A stretch of DNA of 64,000 nt from positions 1-64,000 of the forward strand of contig JANQFZ010000031.1 in the NCBI GenBank assembly GCA_028277605.1, read 5' to 3'. The position numbers were made by a program, and so were the translations under genes. The notes beneath the pieces are model-generated. The model made no database searches, was not told the DNA's origin, and saw nothing but the letters and a program-made list of their open reading frames with translations. The first letter of the stretch is position 1; each line of letters opens with the position of its first letter. The stretch comes from Vallitaleaceae bacterium. GTDB lineage: Bacteria > Bacillota > Clostridia > Lachnospirales > Vallitaleaceae. Positions 43,681 to 52,366 of this stretch are shown piece by piece.

Positions 43681-45906
43681 TTAATCCTCTATGCTAGGTA
43701 AGGGTTGAGAGCACCCTTTTCTAATACATACCTTTATAATATCTTTTTCTGCGAATTTGAAAGCTACTTGGTCATGAGTTACTGGATGGATACCGAAATT
43801 CTTTGTATGGGCATATACTTCACATAAAACGGATGCACCTGTAATCATGAAAATATCATTTTCATTGGCATCCTCTCTATCAATGATACATTGGAATGGC
43901 AGATCATCTGTAATGATGTTTTCTTGCTTGCTTCCATCATCTAACACAGCTGTATAGGTTATTGTCTTACGAACAAAACCACTGATAACCACCTTCTCTG
44001 CACATACTTTTTCAATATCTGCATATACCTTATTGCTCTGAGTTATAGGAGCATTATTTAATGCTGGCGGTACCAGCTGTGTATGCCCTTCAACAACAAC
44101 CTGACAGCAGGACTGTGGATTACTTTCAATGATAGGACAAGAAACCACCTTCATTGGTCTCATCATCTCATTATCTTCATGATCTAAAATGTGACAGTGC
44201 CATACATAACCAGGACCAAAGGTCGGGTCAAATGAAAATTGATTTAAACCAGGTTTGGATTCTCCTGATTTAACAGACTGTGGTGTAAAACGAAGCCTTA
44301 TCCTAGTTACCTCAGTTGGATTCATACGAACAGTATCTTTCCATCCCTGCTCATTTAAGTCAGGTTCTATAGGATCGCCGATAAGATAAGGTTCAACAGG
44401 CAAAGGTATAGTTGGATGCTGTAGAGGCGGCTCACCGTTTAATACAAGCCAATCTGCTAAATAACGTTCCGAATCAAACTTTTGACGATTAACAATTAAA
44501 AATTGAATTAAGTGAACATGTATAGGGTGGGTAGCTCTTGTTACATTTGCAATTTCCCAATCCACCGTTGATCCAACAATTGGTAATTCAGTTATTGGCG
44601 AAGCCCATTTTTGACCATCCAGTAATAGTTCAAGAGGTCCCATCTCCCCATTCACCACGTTAAGCGTTAAAACTTGTTTTGGTACATCTGGAACCAAGAT
44701 TGGTATATCGTTTAGTATAGGAGGAAGAGGCATTGGTGTTATGGATTTAGATTCTTTTACTGTAAACTGCATAATCTGCCCCGTTGTTTCTGGATCAGGT
44801 GGATCGCCACCTGGGAAAGGAGCAATAGCATCGTTCCATACTATAATTTTAGTACCCGGTTTTAGCATTGAAAAATCAATTAAAATATCTGCTCTTTCCG
44901 CAGGCGCAAGTAATACTTCATTAAGGGTTACAGGTGATTGTAAGAAACCCCCATCTGAACCAATTTGTATAAAAGACTGTCCATTGGATAGCTTTAAATT
45001 GTAAAATCTTGAATTAGAACCATTTAAGAATCTGAATCGATACTGCCTTCGTTCCACATCTAAATTGGGCCAGACCTTTCCATTAACCATAATTGCATTA
45101 CCTATGAAATCCTGAACCCAATATGGATGAACATCAGGATTAACACCAACATTAGGGAAAAGCAGAGAACCATCTTCATTAAAGGATCTATCTTGAATGA
45201 CAATTGGAAATTCGAATTTGCCACTAGGAAGAAGAGGCTCTATATCGTTATTAGGATCTCTTAATAAATAAAATCCAGCAAGTCCTGCAACCACATTCAG
45301 TCGTGTTATACCAAGCGCATGAGCGTGATACCATAATGTAGTAGGCTCCTGCATATTTGGATACGTGTAACGGGATTTAATAAAGCTTATGCCTGTTTTC
45401 TCCTCTCCAGCAGTGAACCACGAGTCAGGTCCACCATCTGAATCCGAACGAACTTCTCCACCATGTAAGTGTGCGGTTACTGGAACAGGGCTCTGTGCCA
45501 GAGGATATCCTGGTGGAAATGGTAAAAATGGTGGCTCTGGTGTAGGCATATTATTAGGATTTGCCCAATGTAACGTAGGATCTACTGGAAGAAAATGTGG
45601 ATTAGTAAGGTTATTGACCCATTGAACATGGACAGGTATCCCTTTAACCGCTTCAAATGTAGGTCCAGGACTACTGCTGATACACGAACCGTTTTTTACA
45701 ATACCCTTATAACCATAAACAAGGGTTTCAGGAAAACCACACGGAAGAATCTGTTCTTTTAATTCTGTTACAAACACTGTATAATTATGACTTAATACTT
45801 CATGAGTTGAAGGATCCTTTGCTACAACAGGTTTTAGTACAGGCGGTCTAACCAATTCATTGACATACTTAGGGATAGTCTTAGGATCTAATGGTTTAGT
45901 CATCAT
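43681..45906 (-). CDS. CotA-type multicopper oxidase with C-terminal SPOCS-like domain
   Basis: About 741 aa; tandem ATGs at 45906 and 45903 follow GGAGGA. No signal peptide. Residues up to about 600 are a three-cupredoxin oxidase like the spore-coat laccase CotA: copper motifs HLHGGEVRSDSDG, WYHAHALG, THPIHVHLIQF and WHCHILDHEDNEMMRP with the axial Met. CotA has about 510 aa, so about 130 residues are extra. They include KVVISGFVRKTITYTAVLDD, LPFQCIIDREDAN and FKFAEKDIIKVCIRKG, resembling SPOCS (DUF3794). Oxidises phenolics, bilirubin or metals in relatives. It is the last gene of the TetR-ABC operon. Confidence 0.9.
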   Translation of the reverse strand: MMTKPLDPKTIPKYVNELVRPPVLKPVVAKDPSTHEVLSHNYTVFVTELKEQILPCGFPETLVYGYKGIVKNGSCISSSPGPTFEAVKGIPVHVQWVNNLTNPHFLPVDPTLHWANPNNMPTPEPPFLPFPPGYPLAQSPVPVTAHLHGGEVRSDSDGGPDSWFTAGEEKTGISFIKSRYTYPNMQEPTTLWYHAHALGITRLNVVAGLAGFYLLRDPNNDIEPLLPSGKFEFPIVIQDRSFNEDGSLLFPNVGVNPDVHPYWVQDFIGNAIMVNGKVWPNLDVERRQYRFRFLNGSNSRFYNLKLSNGQSFIQIGSDGGFLQSPVTLNEVLLAPAERADILIDFSMLKPGTKIIVWNDAIAPFPGGDPPDPETTGQIMQFTVKESKSITPMPLPPILNDIPILVPDVPKQVLTLNVVNGEMGPLELLLDGQKWASPITELPIVGSTVDWEIANVTRATHPIHVHLIQFLIVNRQKFDSERYLADWLVLNGEPPLQHPTIPLPVEPYLIGDPIEPDLNEQGWKDTVRMNPTEVTRIRLRFTPQSVKSGESKPGLNQFSFDPTFGPGYVWHCHILDHEDNEMMRPMKVVSCPIIESNPQSCCQVVVEGHTQLVPPALNNAPITQSNKVYADIEKVCAEKVVISGFVRKTITYTAVLDDGSKQENIITDDLPFQCIIDREDANENDIFMITGASVLCEVYAHTKNFGIHPVTHDQVAFKFAEKDIIKVCIRKGCSQPLPSIED

Positions 45907-45927
45907 TATGTCCTCCTTTATCAACCA

Positions 45928-46725
45928 TTAATTTGAAGAGAAAATTATTCTCCAAGTTAAATATATGTTTCTTATCACCCAATATGATATAGAAATAAAC
46001 TGATTAGACAATAAAATAATAACACCTACTTGTAATATAATGCCAAGCACTAAATAAAGATACCAAACTTGCGACCCATCCAGAGCCGTCCAATAAGCCT
46101 TACTTATCCAATAAGGCGGGATTAAACCAAAGAGCCATTGCAGAGGTTCCTTTACAAACCAACTGACGATAATTAATAATCCTCCGAATGAAAGAAATTT
46201 ACTAAAACTCATACCTTGAAGTTTGCTATCTGCCAATACAGCTAAAAATAACATGATAATTGGTGCAGTTAGTGATCCGCCTAAAGCAATCAATACCATA
46301 CTGGTAAAGGTTAACAGCTTCAGATTAACGACGTAAAAGATAAATAAAATAATAAAAAAGGTGATACCAGCACAGGCCATAATACGGCTGTTAATATAAT
46401 TTTTGGGAGAAATTGGAGTTACCAGCATTGCCTTTAACGTATTATCATCTTTATCAGTTAAAATTAAGAATCCAAAAATTGCACCGCCTAATATGGCTCC
46501 CGTATACAGTACAAGAAAAGACAATATTAATGGATAATAGTGGCTTAGGCTGTTATGCAGGCTTTGATTTGGCAAAAAACCTTGTTCTGCCAAATAACCA
46601 TTTAACCAAGGTAATAAGAACCTCAGAACAATCGCGAGATAAACAACGAACACAACGAGTGCTATTAATATTATATCTCTTCTAATGAGTTTCCATTGAT
46701 TTTTTAAACTATTGATTAAAAGCAT
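45928..46725 (-). CDS. ABC-2 type exporter permease (second)
   Basis: 265 aa with six TM segments. LTDKDDNTLKAMLVTPISPK in the first cytoplasmic loop is the coupling-helix region of ABC-2 permeases. TM at about 18-38, 68-90, 110-135, 140-165, 178-200 and 225-247. It starts 4 bp after the preceding permease stop. With the other permease and the ATPase it forms an exporter whose cargo is unknown. Confidence 0.9.
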   Translation of the reverse strand: MLLINSLKNQWKLIRRDIILIALVVFVVYLAIVLRFLLPWLNGYLAEQGFLPNQSLHNSLSHYYPLILSFLVLYTGAILGGAIFGFLILTDKDDNTLKAMLVTPISPKNYINSRIMACAGITFFIILFIFYVVNLKLLTFTSMVLIALGGSLTAPIIMLFLAVLADSKLQGMSFSKFLSFGGLLIIVSWFVKEPLQWLFGLIPPYWISKAYWTALDGSQVWYLYLVLGIILQVGVIILLSNQFISISYWVIRNIYLTWRIIFSSN

Positions 46726-46729
46726 AACA

Positions 46730-47455
46730 TCACCTCATCTTTCTTACAATATAATGATGATAAGATCGAAAAGCCCACTTTAATAAACCTAATAAAATAA
46801 TCAAATTGTAGCTAACTGCATATATCCACTGCCAAGCTGGCAGTTGATTAAATGCCCCTTGAATAACCATAACGGGTGCACTTGATGGAATAACTAAAAA
46901 TAAAGGTGATTCTACTATTTTCCCATAATAGATAATTGGCAACTGTAATGCGATCATAATCATAACTATCGGAATCATATAGTCTGTAATTTTTTTGTAT
47001 CTCACCGTTAGCCCAATACCTAACAACGTATACATTACATTTAAGATTAACACACCAACCAACAATAGAAAAAGATTAGGTAGAGCTGTTCCTTTGGAAT
47101 AGAAAAAAAACGCTATAGGAACGCCAATCATTATCCCTACTTCTACTGTGGATAAAAATGTCAAAGTGATGATTTTAGACCATAGATATTCTTTAATTCT
47201 CAATGGTGATAACATAAGCGCACTCAATATACCTGTTTCTTTTTCTTCTAAAATGAGACCCCCTATAAAAACAAGCGTTGTTCCACCGACAATTAAAAGC
47301 ATAACGGCTGGTATCACTATAGGGATAGAATCAGGCTTTAACAACGCAGCAAATATGATTGAAAACAAAACAGCCAAACTTAAGCTTATGGTATAGATAT
47401 GATTTCTAATTTGTACCACCATGTCTTTTTGAATGGTTGTTGTTAAACGGTTCAT
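46730..47455 (-). CDS. ABC-2 type exporter permease (first)
   Basis: 241 aa, six TM segments, with LEEKETGILSALMLSPLRIK as the coupling-helix loop after TM2. Its ATG overlaps the ATPase stop by 4 bp. It pairs with the next permease as a heterodimer. Confidence 0.9.
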   Translation of the reverse strand: MNRLTTTIQKDMVVQIRNHIYTISLSLAVLFSIIFAALLKPDSIPIVIPAVMLLIVGGTTLVFIGGLILEEKETGILSALMLSPLRIKEYLWSKIITLTFLSTVEVGIMIGVPIAFFFYSKGTALPNLFLLLVGVLILNVMYTLLGIGLTVRYKKITDYMIPIVMIMIALQLPIIYYGKIVESPLFLVIPSSAPVMVIQGAFNQLPAWQWIYAVSYNLIILLGLLKWAFRSYHHYIVRKMR

Positions 47456-48312
47456 GATTTCAGCCCCTCTCCTGTAATACGGATAAATATATCTTCAAGC
47501 GTTGTTTCCTGTGAATGTATAGCTTCAATTGAAGATGCAGTACTGAGTAAATCAATAAACGCTGAGTTTTTACCAAGTCCGTCTAGCATAAATTCTTTAT
47601 CCAGTACTTTCTCATCTTTTTGATAATCTACCACAACACTTCTTTTCCCATATTTCTTCTTAAGAACTTGAGGAGAATCAATGGCACGAATCGCCCCATC
47701 CGTAATGAATGCTACTTGATCACATAACTCATCAGCAACGATCATGTTATGAGTGGTTACAAATACAGTTGCCCCTTCATCCCTTAACTTTAATACTAAA
47801 TCTTTTACCATCTTAGCATTAACAGGATCAAGTCCGCTGGTTGGCTCATCCAAAAATAGAATTTTAGGCTTATGAAGAATACTTCTTGCAACATTTAAAC
47901 GAATCTTCATTCCTTTACTATAATTCTGTACTCTTACTTGTGCAGCATCTTCAAGCCCCACCCATGTTAGAACCTCTAAAGGGTCATAGCAATTACCTGT
48001 ATACAAGGATTTGAAATAGTCAAGGTTCTCCATAGCAGTGAGGTTAGAATAATGATTGGGAAGCTCAAAGGAGATACCGATTTGCTCATAAATTTGAGAG
48101 TCCCAAGTTTTAATCTCTTTATCCATGATCTCTATACTGCCTTGATAATATTTTAACAACCCAAAAAGAATCTTTTGTGTTGTGGATTTTCCAGCGCCAC
48201 TTGGACCTAAAAACCCAAAGATTTCTCCAGCTTTAATTTCAAAGGATAAATCATGAAGCGTTTCTTTCCTATTGCCTGGATAGGTAAAGCTTAACTTGTT
48301 CACTTTAATCAT
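47452..48312 (-). CDS. ABC exporter ATP-binding protein
   Basis: 286 aa from the ATG at 48312 (GAGGGAAA upstream, inside the end of the TetR gene). Walker A FLGPSGAGKSTTQKILFG, Q-loop region ISFELPNHYSNLTAMENLDY, signature YSKGMKIRLNVARS, Walker B ILFLDEPTSGLDP and switch His in VTTHNMIVA. Residues after 215 form the C-terminal part of DrrA/CcmA-like exporters. It overlaps the TetR gene by 8 bp. Confidence 0.93.
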   Translation of the reverse strand: MIKVNKLSFTYPGNRKETLHDLSFEIKAGEIFGFLGPSGAGKSTTQKILFGLLKYYQGSIEIMDKEIKTWDSQIYEQIGISFELPNHYSNLTAMENLDYFKSLYTGNCYDPLEVLTWVGLEDAAQVRVQNYSKGMKIRLNVARSILHKPKILFLDEPTSGLDPVNAKMVKDLVLKLRDEGATVFVTTHNMIVADELCDQVAFITDGAIRAIDSPQVLKKKYGKRSVVVDYQKDEKVLDKEFMLDGLGKNSAFIDLLSTASSIEAIHSQETTLEDIFIRITGEGLKS

Positions 48313-49003
48313 CGTAATTTCCCTCACTTTCTTGTTTCTCATATTCCTTTAAAGTACTGGAAATAATCTGTCTTAATACGTCTTTACCCGCTTCACTATT
48401 ACCTCCATCCTCAGGTGTCCATGCCCTATCTATCAAATCTGCAATACCATGAATGACATCATCAATAGGAGGAATCTCATCACTCGCTTTAAATTCATTG
48501 ATACTAACTAAGCTAAATCCAATCATATCCATAATATGAGCTGAAATAACAGGATTAATATCTTTCCTCACTGCTCCTGCTTCCTGCATTTGCTTAATGA
48601 AATCTGCCCTCATAGTTTTATTCTTATCCGTCCTAAAAAAACTATTCTTTTTCTTCACATAAGAGCCTAATACTAAAGAATCCCTTTTAAAAATTGCCAT
48701 CATCAACTTAGAACTTGTGAGTGCCTTAAGTTGATTCTTATACATGCCAGAGAGTAATCCTCCTTTAGGATCTGCTTCTATTAATTCATAGCTCTTAAAA
48801 TTATAGATTGCTAGTTCACGAAATAATAAGCTTTCAAATAACTGCTCCTTACTAGTAAAATGTAAATAAATAGCTCCCTTAGAAATGCCCGTATTTTTAG
48901 CGATATCTGCAACGGTCGTTTTATCATAGCCATATTGTATAAATAGAGGCATCGAGGCATCGAGTATATTATTCTCTTTTTCTGTATAGTTTATCTTTAA
49001 CAT
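48305..49003 (-). CDS. TetR-family regulator of the ABC-oxidase operon
   Basis: 232 aa from the ATG at 49003 (GGAAAGGA upstream). N-terminal TetR helix-turn-helix with FIQYGYDKTTVADIAKNTGI and SKGAIYLHFTSKEQLFESLL. The remaining 170 residues are an effector domain of all-helical kind without recognisable ligand motif. It heads the operon, and its promoter -10 lies within a 40-bp palindromic region, so autoregulation is likely. Confidence 0.93.
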   Translation of the reverse strand: MLKINYTEKENNILDASMPLFIQYGYDKTTVADIAKNTGISKGAIYLHFTSKEQLFESLLFRELAIYNFKSYELIEADPKGGLLSGMYKNQLKALTSSKLMMAIFKRDSLVLGSYVKKKNSFFRTDKNKTMRADFIKQMQEAGAVRKDINPVISAHIMDMIGFSLVSINEFKASDEIPPIDDVIHGIADLIDRAWTPEDGGNSEAGKDVLRQIISSTLKEYEKQESEGNYDD

Positions 49004-49026
49004 AGATATTATCCTTTCCAAATCCC

Positions 49027-49066
49027 AAAATGACCAATTGACCAATTGTGTTTATGTGTTCATTTT
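49027..49066 (-). promoter_or_regulatory. TetR operator candidate
   Basis: AAAATGA (49027-49033) and TCATTTT (49060-49066) bracket two copies of CAATTG (49035-49040 and 49043-49048). The region covers the -10 and start site of the TetR promoter. Confidence 0.45.
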
Positions 49067-49090
49067 AGCACGATAAGTGTTTAAAGTCAA
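49062..49090 (-). promoter_or_regulatory. sigma-A promoter of the TetR-ABC-oxidase operon
   Basis: On the minus strand TTGACT (49090-49085), 17 bp, TAAAAT (49067-49062). Confidence 0.7.
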
Positions 49091-49197
49091 TATACATAGA
49101 TTTGAAATATTATATTATGCTTCCACATTTCTTGTATATGAATTCATACAATAAAAAGGTTGCACAAGAGTAATTGGAAATATTTCACTGTAAATAA

Positions 49198-49226
49198 TTG
49201 ACAATTAATTGTTAGTGAAGTATAAT
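49198..49226 (+). promoter_or_regulatory. consensus sigma-A promoter with palindromic spacer
   Basis: TTGACA, 17 bp, TATAAT: a full consensus. ACAATTAATTGT (49201-49212) is a perfect palindrome overlapping the -35 and could be a repressor site. Confidence 0.8.
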
Positions 49227-49232
49227 AACTTA

Positions 49233-49251
49233 AAAGACTAAATAGTAGTCT
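49233..49251 (+). promoter_or_regulatory. 5' stem-loop at the transcript start
   Basis: AAGACTA-AATAG-TAGTCTT, 7-bp stem at or within a base or two of the predicted start of transcription. Such 5' hairpins can stabilise mRNA. Confidence 0.5.
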
Positions 49252-49390
49252 TGTCCTATATGAGGTGAGTGATGTAGCTAAAGATGAACCAAATTGTAAG
49301 CATATAAAATATAATTCACTAGTTTTAACACTACTACTTATAGTTTATCCTATGTTTAGTCGTATATTAAATAATTAAAGGAGGATTTTT

Positions 49391-49771
49391 ATGGAATTAA
49401 CAACTATGTTTGGGAGAATTTTGTCTACTTTTCTTATTGTGTATGGAATTGGCTTATTAACATCCCGCAAGTTTTACACAGACCTATTAAATAATGCAGA
49501 AGAATCAGATTCAATAGCTGTCACTTTAGGTGGTGTGATTAATTTCTTTATCGGTATTAGTATTCTTGTCAATCACTGGGTATGGGATAGCTTTCTTGCA
49601 GTCATTGTTTCAATTTTAGCTTTATGCTTCTTATTAAAGGGTATTGCCTATATCATATTACCAAATTCCATGTTAAGAGCTGCTAATTCAGCGACTAATA
49701 GAACCACCGTCTATGCCATCATTTATCTTATAGTTGGTTTAGTGACGGCGTACTTAAGTTTCTTTGCTTAA
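49391..49771 (+). CDS. small four-TM membrane protein of unknown function
   Basis: 126 aa, four TM segments (about 8-22, 43-60, 65-88, 105-125) joined by short loops; SRKFYTDLLNNAEESDS forms the only sizeable loop. I do not recognise a family. AAAGGAGG precedes the ATG and a full-consensus promoter lies 165 bp upstream, so it is probably well expressed. It lies between the TetR-ABC-oxidase operon and the haloperoxidase-family gene. Confidence 0.75.
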   Translation: MELTTMFGRILSTFLIVYGIGLLTSRKFYTDLLNNAEESDSIAVTLGGVINFFIGISILVNHWVWDSFLAVIVSILALCFLLKGIAYIILPNSMLRAANSATNRTTVYAIIYLIVGLVTAYLSFFA

Positions 49772-49860
49772 AAGATAGTTTTAAAAACATAAGAACATTA
49801 TATTGAGTTTTAGTTAAAGAACATAGTCAAAAAATATATTCAGTCATTCACCGATAATTT

Positions 49861-49895
49861 AGGTGAAGGAGATTTAAATCCTCCTTCACCTTTTT
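49861..49895 (+). terminator. terminator of the small membrane protein gene
   Basis: AGGTGAAGGAG pairs perfectly with CTCCTTCACCT and is followed by TTTTT. Confidence 0.9.
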
Positions 49896-49967
49896 ACACG
49901 TCTTAATACTAATCTAAAAAGCGTATTTTTTGTGAAAATATGCATAAATAACAAACAAATAAATGTA

Positions 49968-49995
49968 ACTTCCTATAAAACTTTTACATAAGATA
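49968..49995 (+). promoter_or_regulatory. sigma-K-like promoter candidate
   Basis: AC at 49968-49969, 17 bp, then CATAAGATA (49987-49995), which fits the sigma-K -10 consensus CATANNNTA. It lies about 40 bp before the haloperoxidase-family start. Sequence-only evidence in AT-rich DNA. Confidence 0.35.
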
Positions 49996-50036
49996 TAGTA
50001 CATCAATGTTCATTTTAGGAGGTGAACTACATATTT

Positions 50037-51656
50037 ATGACAGATAAAAAAAACTGCAAAGAAGAGAAAGAAAATATAAAAACTAAGAAAAAAAATGAGA
50101 TACAAAACACTATAAATTGCCCTGAACTGGGAAAATGTTGTGAGATTGGACCTTTAACTCCGACCCAACGTAGACAAGAGGCGTTTGACATTCGAAAGAA
50201 TGCAGCACAATTTCAAAGAGATCTTCCTCTCCCAGGTCATCCCTGTAATGGAGATGAAGATAGGTTTCAAAATAAAATTGGTAGCTTCTCTAAGACCTTG
50301 CCACATAATAACTTAGGAGAAGTCTGTCTTGATGCTTATAATACTTATATTAAAGCTTTAACCACAGGTAATCCAGAAATCTTTGAATTAATACCTTTAG
50401 GCGGTGTTGTTAAGCTTGCCAACCCTCAAGCTTCCTATGCTTATGATTTATATGGACCTGATTCTCATCACTTAACCATGGCTGTGGCTCCTACCTTTAG
50501 CAGTGCTTGGCGTGCCAGTGAAATGGCTGAAGACTATTGGAGTGCTCTAACACGGGATGTGGCTTTTACCAATTACAACACGAACAGTCTTACGATTGCA
50601 GCTGCTGCTGACCTATCTAAGTTCTCTGATTTTAGAGGACCAAAACAAGATGGTATGGTAACAACTGAAACATTGTTTAGAGGAAATTTGCCTGGTGATC
50701 TAGTAGGACCCTATGTTTCTCAATTGTTCTATAAGCCTATTCCATTTGGAAATAGAACAATAGCTCAACGGTATAACAGTCCGATTGCTGGTGATGACTT
50801 TATGGTGACCTATGAAGAATGGCTAAATATTCAAAACGGCGGTCTGCCTAATGAATCTATAACTTTTGACCCTCCTGCTCGTTTTATCCGAAATGGACGA
50901 GATTTAGGACAATGGGTTCATGTTGATTTTACTTATCAAGGTGTTCTTAGTGCCTGCTTAATTCTATTAGGCTTTGGACCAGATGCGATTGATCCAAATA
51001 ATCCTTATTTAGATTCTAAAACACAAAATGGTTTCATCACCTTTGGATCTGCACAATTTCTAGATTTTGTAGCTAAAGCTGCTCGAGTAGCGCTTGAGGC
51101 TGCTTGGTTTCAAAAGTTTTTAGTTCATCGTGTTCTTAGACCTGAAGCCTTTGGTGGATGCGTTCAGAACAATTTAACAGGAGCAACCGAGTATCCAATT
51201 AATCCAGAGTTGTTTAACTCTCAATCCCTTTGTAAGGTATTTAATAAATACGGTACTTATTTACTTCCTATGGCTTATCCAGAAGGCAGTCCAACCCATC
51301 CAGCGTATCCAGCTGGTCATGCTACGGTTGCAGGGGCTGGTGTAACCATGCTGAAGGCATTCTTTAATGAAAAATTTATCATTCCTGATCCAGTAGTAGC
51401 TAGTGCAGATGGTTTATCTTTAATGCCTTTTAAGGGAGAAAGTTTAACCTTAGGAGGAGAATTAAACAAAATGGCTTCCAATATATCAATTGGTCGAGAT
51501 CTTGCAGGTGTTCACTGGCGCTCTGATTCCAGTGAAGGCTTAACTCTCGGCGAAACCGTTGCCATACAGATCCTTCAAGACTATAAAAACACTTATAATG
51601 AAGACTTTGAAGGATTTACTCTCACTAAATTTGATGGTACAACGATTATTATTTAA
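50037..51656 (+). CDS. vanadium-dependent haloperoxidase family protein
   Basis: 539 aa from the ATG at 50037; AGGAGGTG is 11 bases upstream, slightly far, and a GTG within it (50022) is the alternative. The vanadate-binding pattern is present: KFLVHRVLRPEAFGG (Lys, Arg), SPTHPAYPAGHATVAGAG (Gly, His) and GRDLAGVHWRSDSSEG (Arg, His). Algal enzymes have SGH where this has AGH. Bacterial relatives are haloperoxidases or phosphatases. No signal peptide; the first 40 residues are Lys-rich and then hold Cys clusters (NCPELGKCCEIGP). Spore or cell-surface role possible, unproven. Confidence 0.85.
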   Translation: MTDKKNCKEEKENIKTKKKNEIQNTINCPELGKCCEIGPLTPTQRRQEAFDIRKNAAQFQRDLPLPGHPCNGDEDRFQNKIGSFSKTLPHNNLGEVCLDAYNTYIKALTTGNPEIFELIPLGGVVKLANPQASYAYDLYGPDSHHLTMAVAPTFSSAWRASEMAEDYWSALTRDVAFTNYNTNSLTIAAAADLSKFSDFRGPKQDGMVTTETLFRGNLPGDLVGPYVSQLFYKPIPFGNRTIAQRYNSPIAGDDFMVTYEEWLNIQNGGLPNESITFDPPARFIRNGRDLGQWVHVDFTYQGVLSACLILLGFGPDAIDPNNPYLDSKTQNGFITFGSAQFLDFVAKAARVALEAAWFQKFLVHRVLRPEAFGGCVQNNLTGATEYPINPELFNSQSLCKVFNKYGTYLLPMAYPEGSPTHPAYPAGHATVAGAGVTMLKAFFNEKFIIPDPVVASADGLSLMPFKGESLTLGGELNKMASNISIGRDLAGVHWRSDSSEGLTLGETVAIQILQDYKNTYNEDFEGFTLTKFDGTTIII

Positions 51657-51660
51657 TACT

Positions 51661-51691
51661 AACCCTCTTAGGGTCATACCCTAAGAGGGTT
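51661..51691. terminator. bidirectional terminator after the haloperoxidase-family gene
   Basis: AACCCTCTTAGGGT pairs with ACCCTAAGAGGGTT around CAT, followed by ATCTCTTTT. The opposing DUF3842 gene ends inside it at 51674. Confidence 0.85.
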
Positions 51692-52096
51692 ATCTCTTTT
51701 ATACTGCTTTATCTCATGAATTGTACAATCAATTAATTGGTTAAGCTTAATATTATTAACCCCTGCTATTATAATGTTACATTTATTAAGAGGAATTAAA
51801 ACCTTAAGCGCATGACTAGTGGATACAGACTGAGCCATAAGAGGCGTTATTTCTCCCATCATAGCATCTGCTACAGTTATTGCAAGTGGTCCAGTGATAA
51901 CATCCACTTTCTTACACATGACCTTAATGGCATTCTCACCAGTGGCACCTTGACCAGCACCTGCTTTAATCATTCCGCTAGTAGCTACAGAATTTGTTCC
52001 TAAAGCTATGATTTCAACATCTTCTATTTTGCTCAGCTTGTCAATAAGTGCTTTACCTATCCCCCCACCTTGTCCATCAATGACTGCTATCTTCAT
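51674..52096 (-). CDS. DUF3842 family protein
   Basis: 140 aa from the ATG at 52096 (AGAGGTGATA upstream). Opens with a Rossmann-like KIAVIDGQGGGIGKALIDKL, then VEIIALGTNSVATSGMIKAG and GPLAITVADAMMGEITPLMA, the DUF3842 signature. Function unknown; the Gly-rich loop suggests nucleotide binding. Single gene. Confidence 0.9.
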   Translation of the reverse strand: MKIAVIDGQGGGIGKALIDKLSKIEDVEIIALGTNSVATSGMIKAGAGQGATGENAIKVMCKKVDVITGPLAITVADAMMGEITPLMAQSVSTSHALKVLIPLNKCNIIIAGVNNIKLNQLIDCTIHEIKQYKRDNPLRV

Positions 52097-52182
52097 AACT
52101 ATCACCTCTTGTTATATTCTAAAGCTTCACTTACAATGGTTTATAGCCATACTTTAGTAAAGGCTTTAATGGTATGTAGTAC

Positions 52183-52206
52183 GTCTATTATAAGCTGATA
52201 ATAGAC
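52183..52206. promoter_or_regulatory. perfect inverted repeat between DUF3842 and LacI genes
   Basis: GTCTATTAT-AAGCTG-ATAATAGAC, 9-bp stem and 6-nt loop. It is upstream of both divergent genes; it may be an operator for the LacI-type regulator or an RNA hairpin in the minus-strand leader. Confidence 0.4.
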
Positions 52207-52306
52207 TTATTGTCCATATTTATCTTGATCTATAAATTTTCTTCATGTGAATTTCTGAGATCATGAATTTTGTTTTTATTAGTGTTTTATGCTTTTATAC
52301 AGTTCT

Positions 52307-52335
52307 TTGTAAACTTATACTTTCTATGCTATACT
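52307..52335 (+). promoter_or_regulatory. sigma-A promoter of the second LacI gene
   Basis: TTGTAA (52307-52312), 17 bp, TATACT (52330-52335); start codon 31 bp on. Confidence 0.6.
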
Positions 52336-52366
52336 TATAACAGTTTTATGAAAGTAGGTGTAGTTA

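Larger units (their letters stand above)
49004..49390. other. intergenic control region between TetR operon and small membrane protein
   Basis: About 390 bp with divergent sigma-A promoters at 49062-49090 (minus) and 49198-49226 (plus), a TetR operator candidate at 49027-49066, and a 5' stem-loop at 49233-49251. The rest of the plus leader (49252-49375) shows nothing clear. Confidence 0.6.

Noticed and set aside
46413..46685. 90-codon frame antisense to the ABC-2 permease
   Set aside because: Shadow of the permease gene; no ribosome site and no protein-like character.
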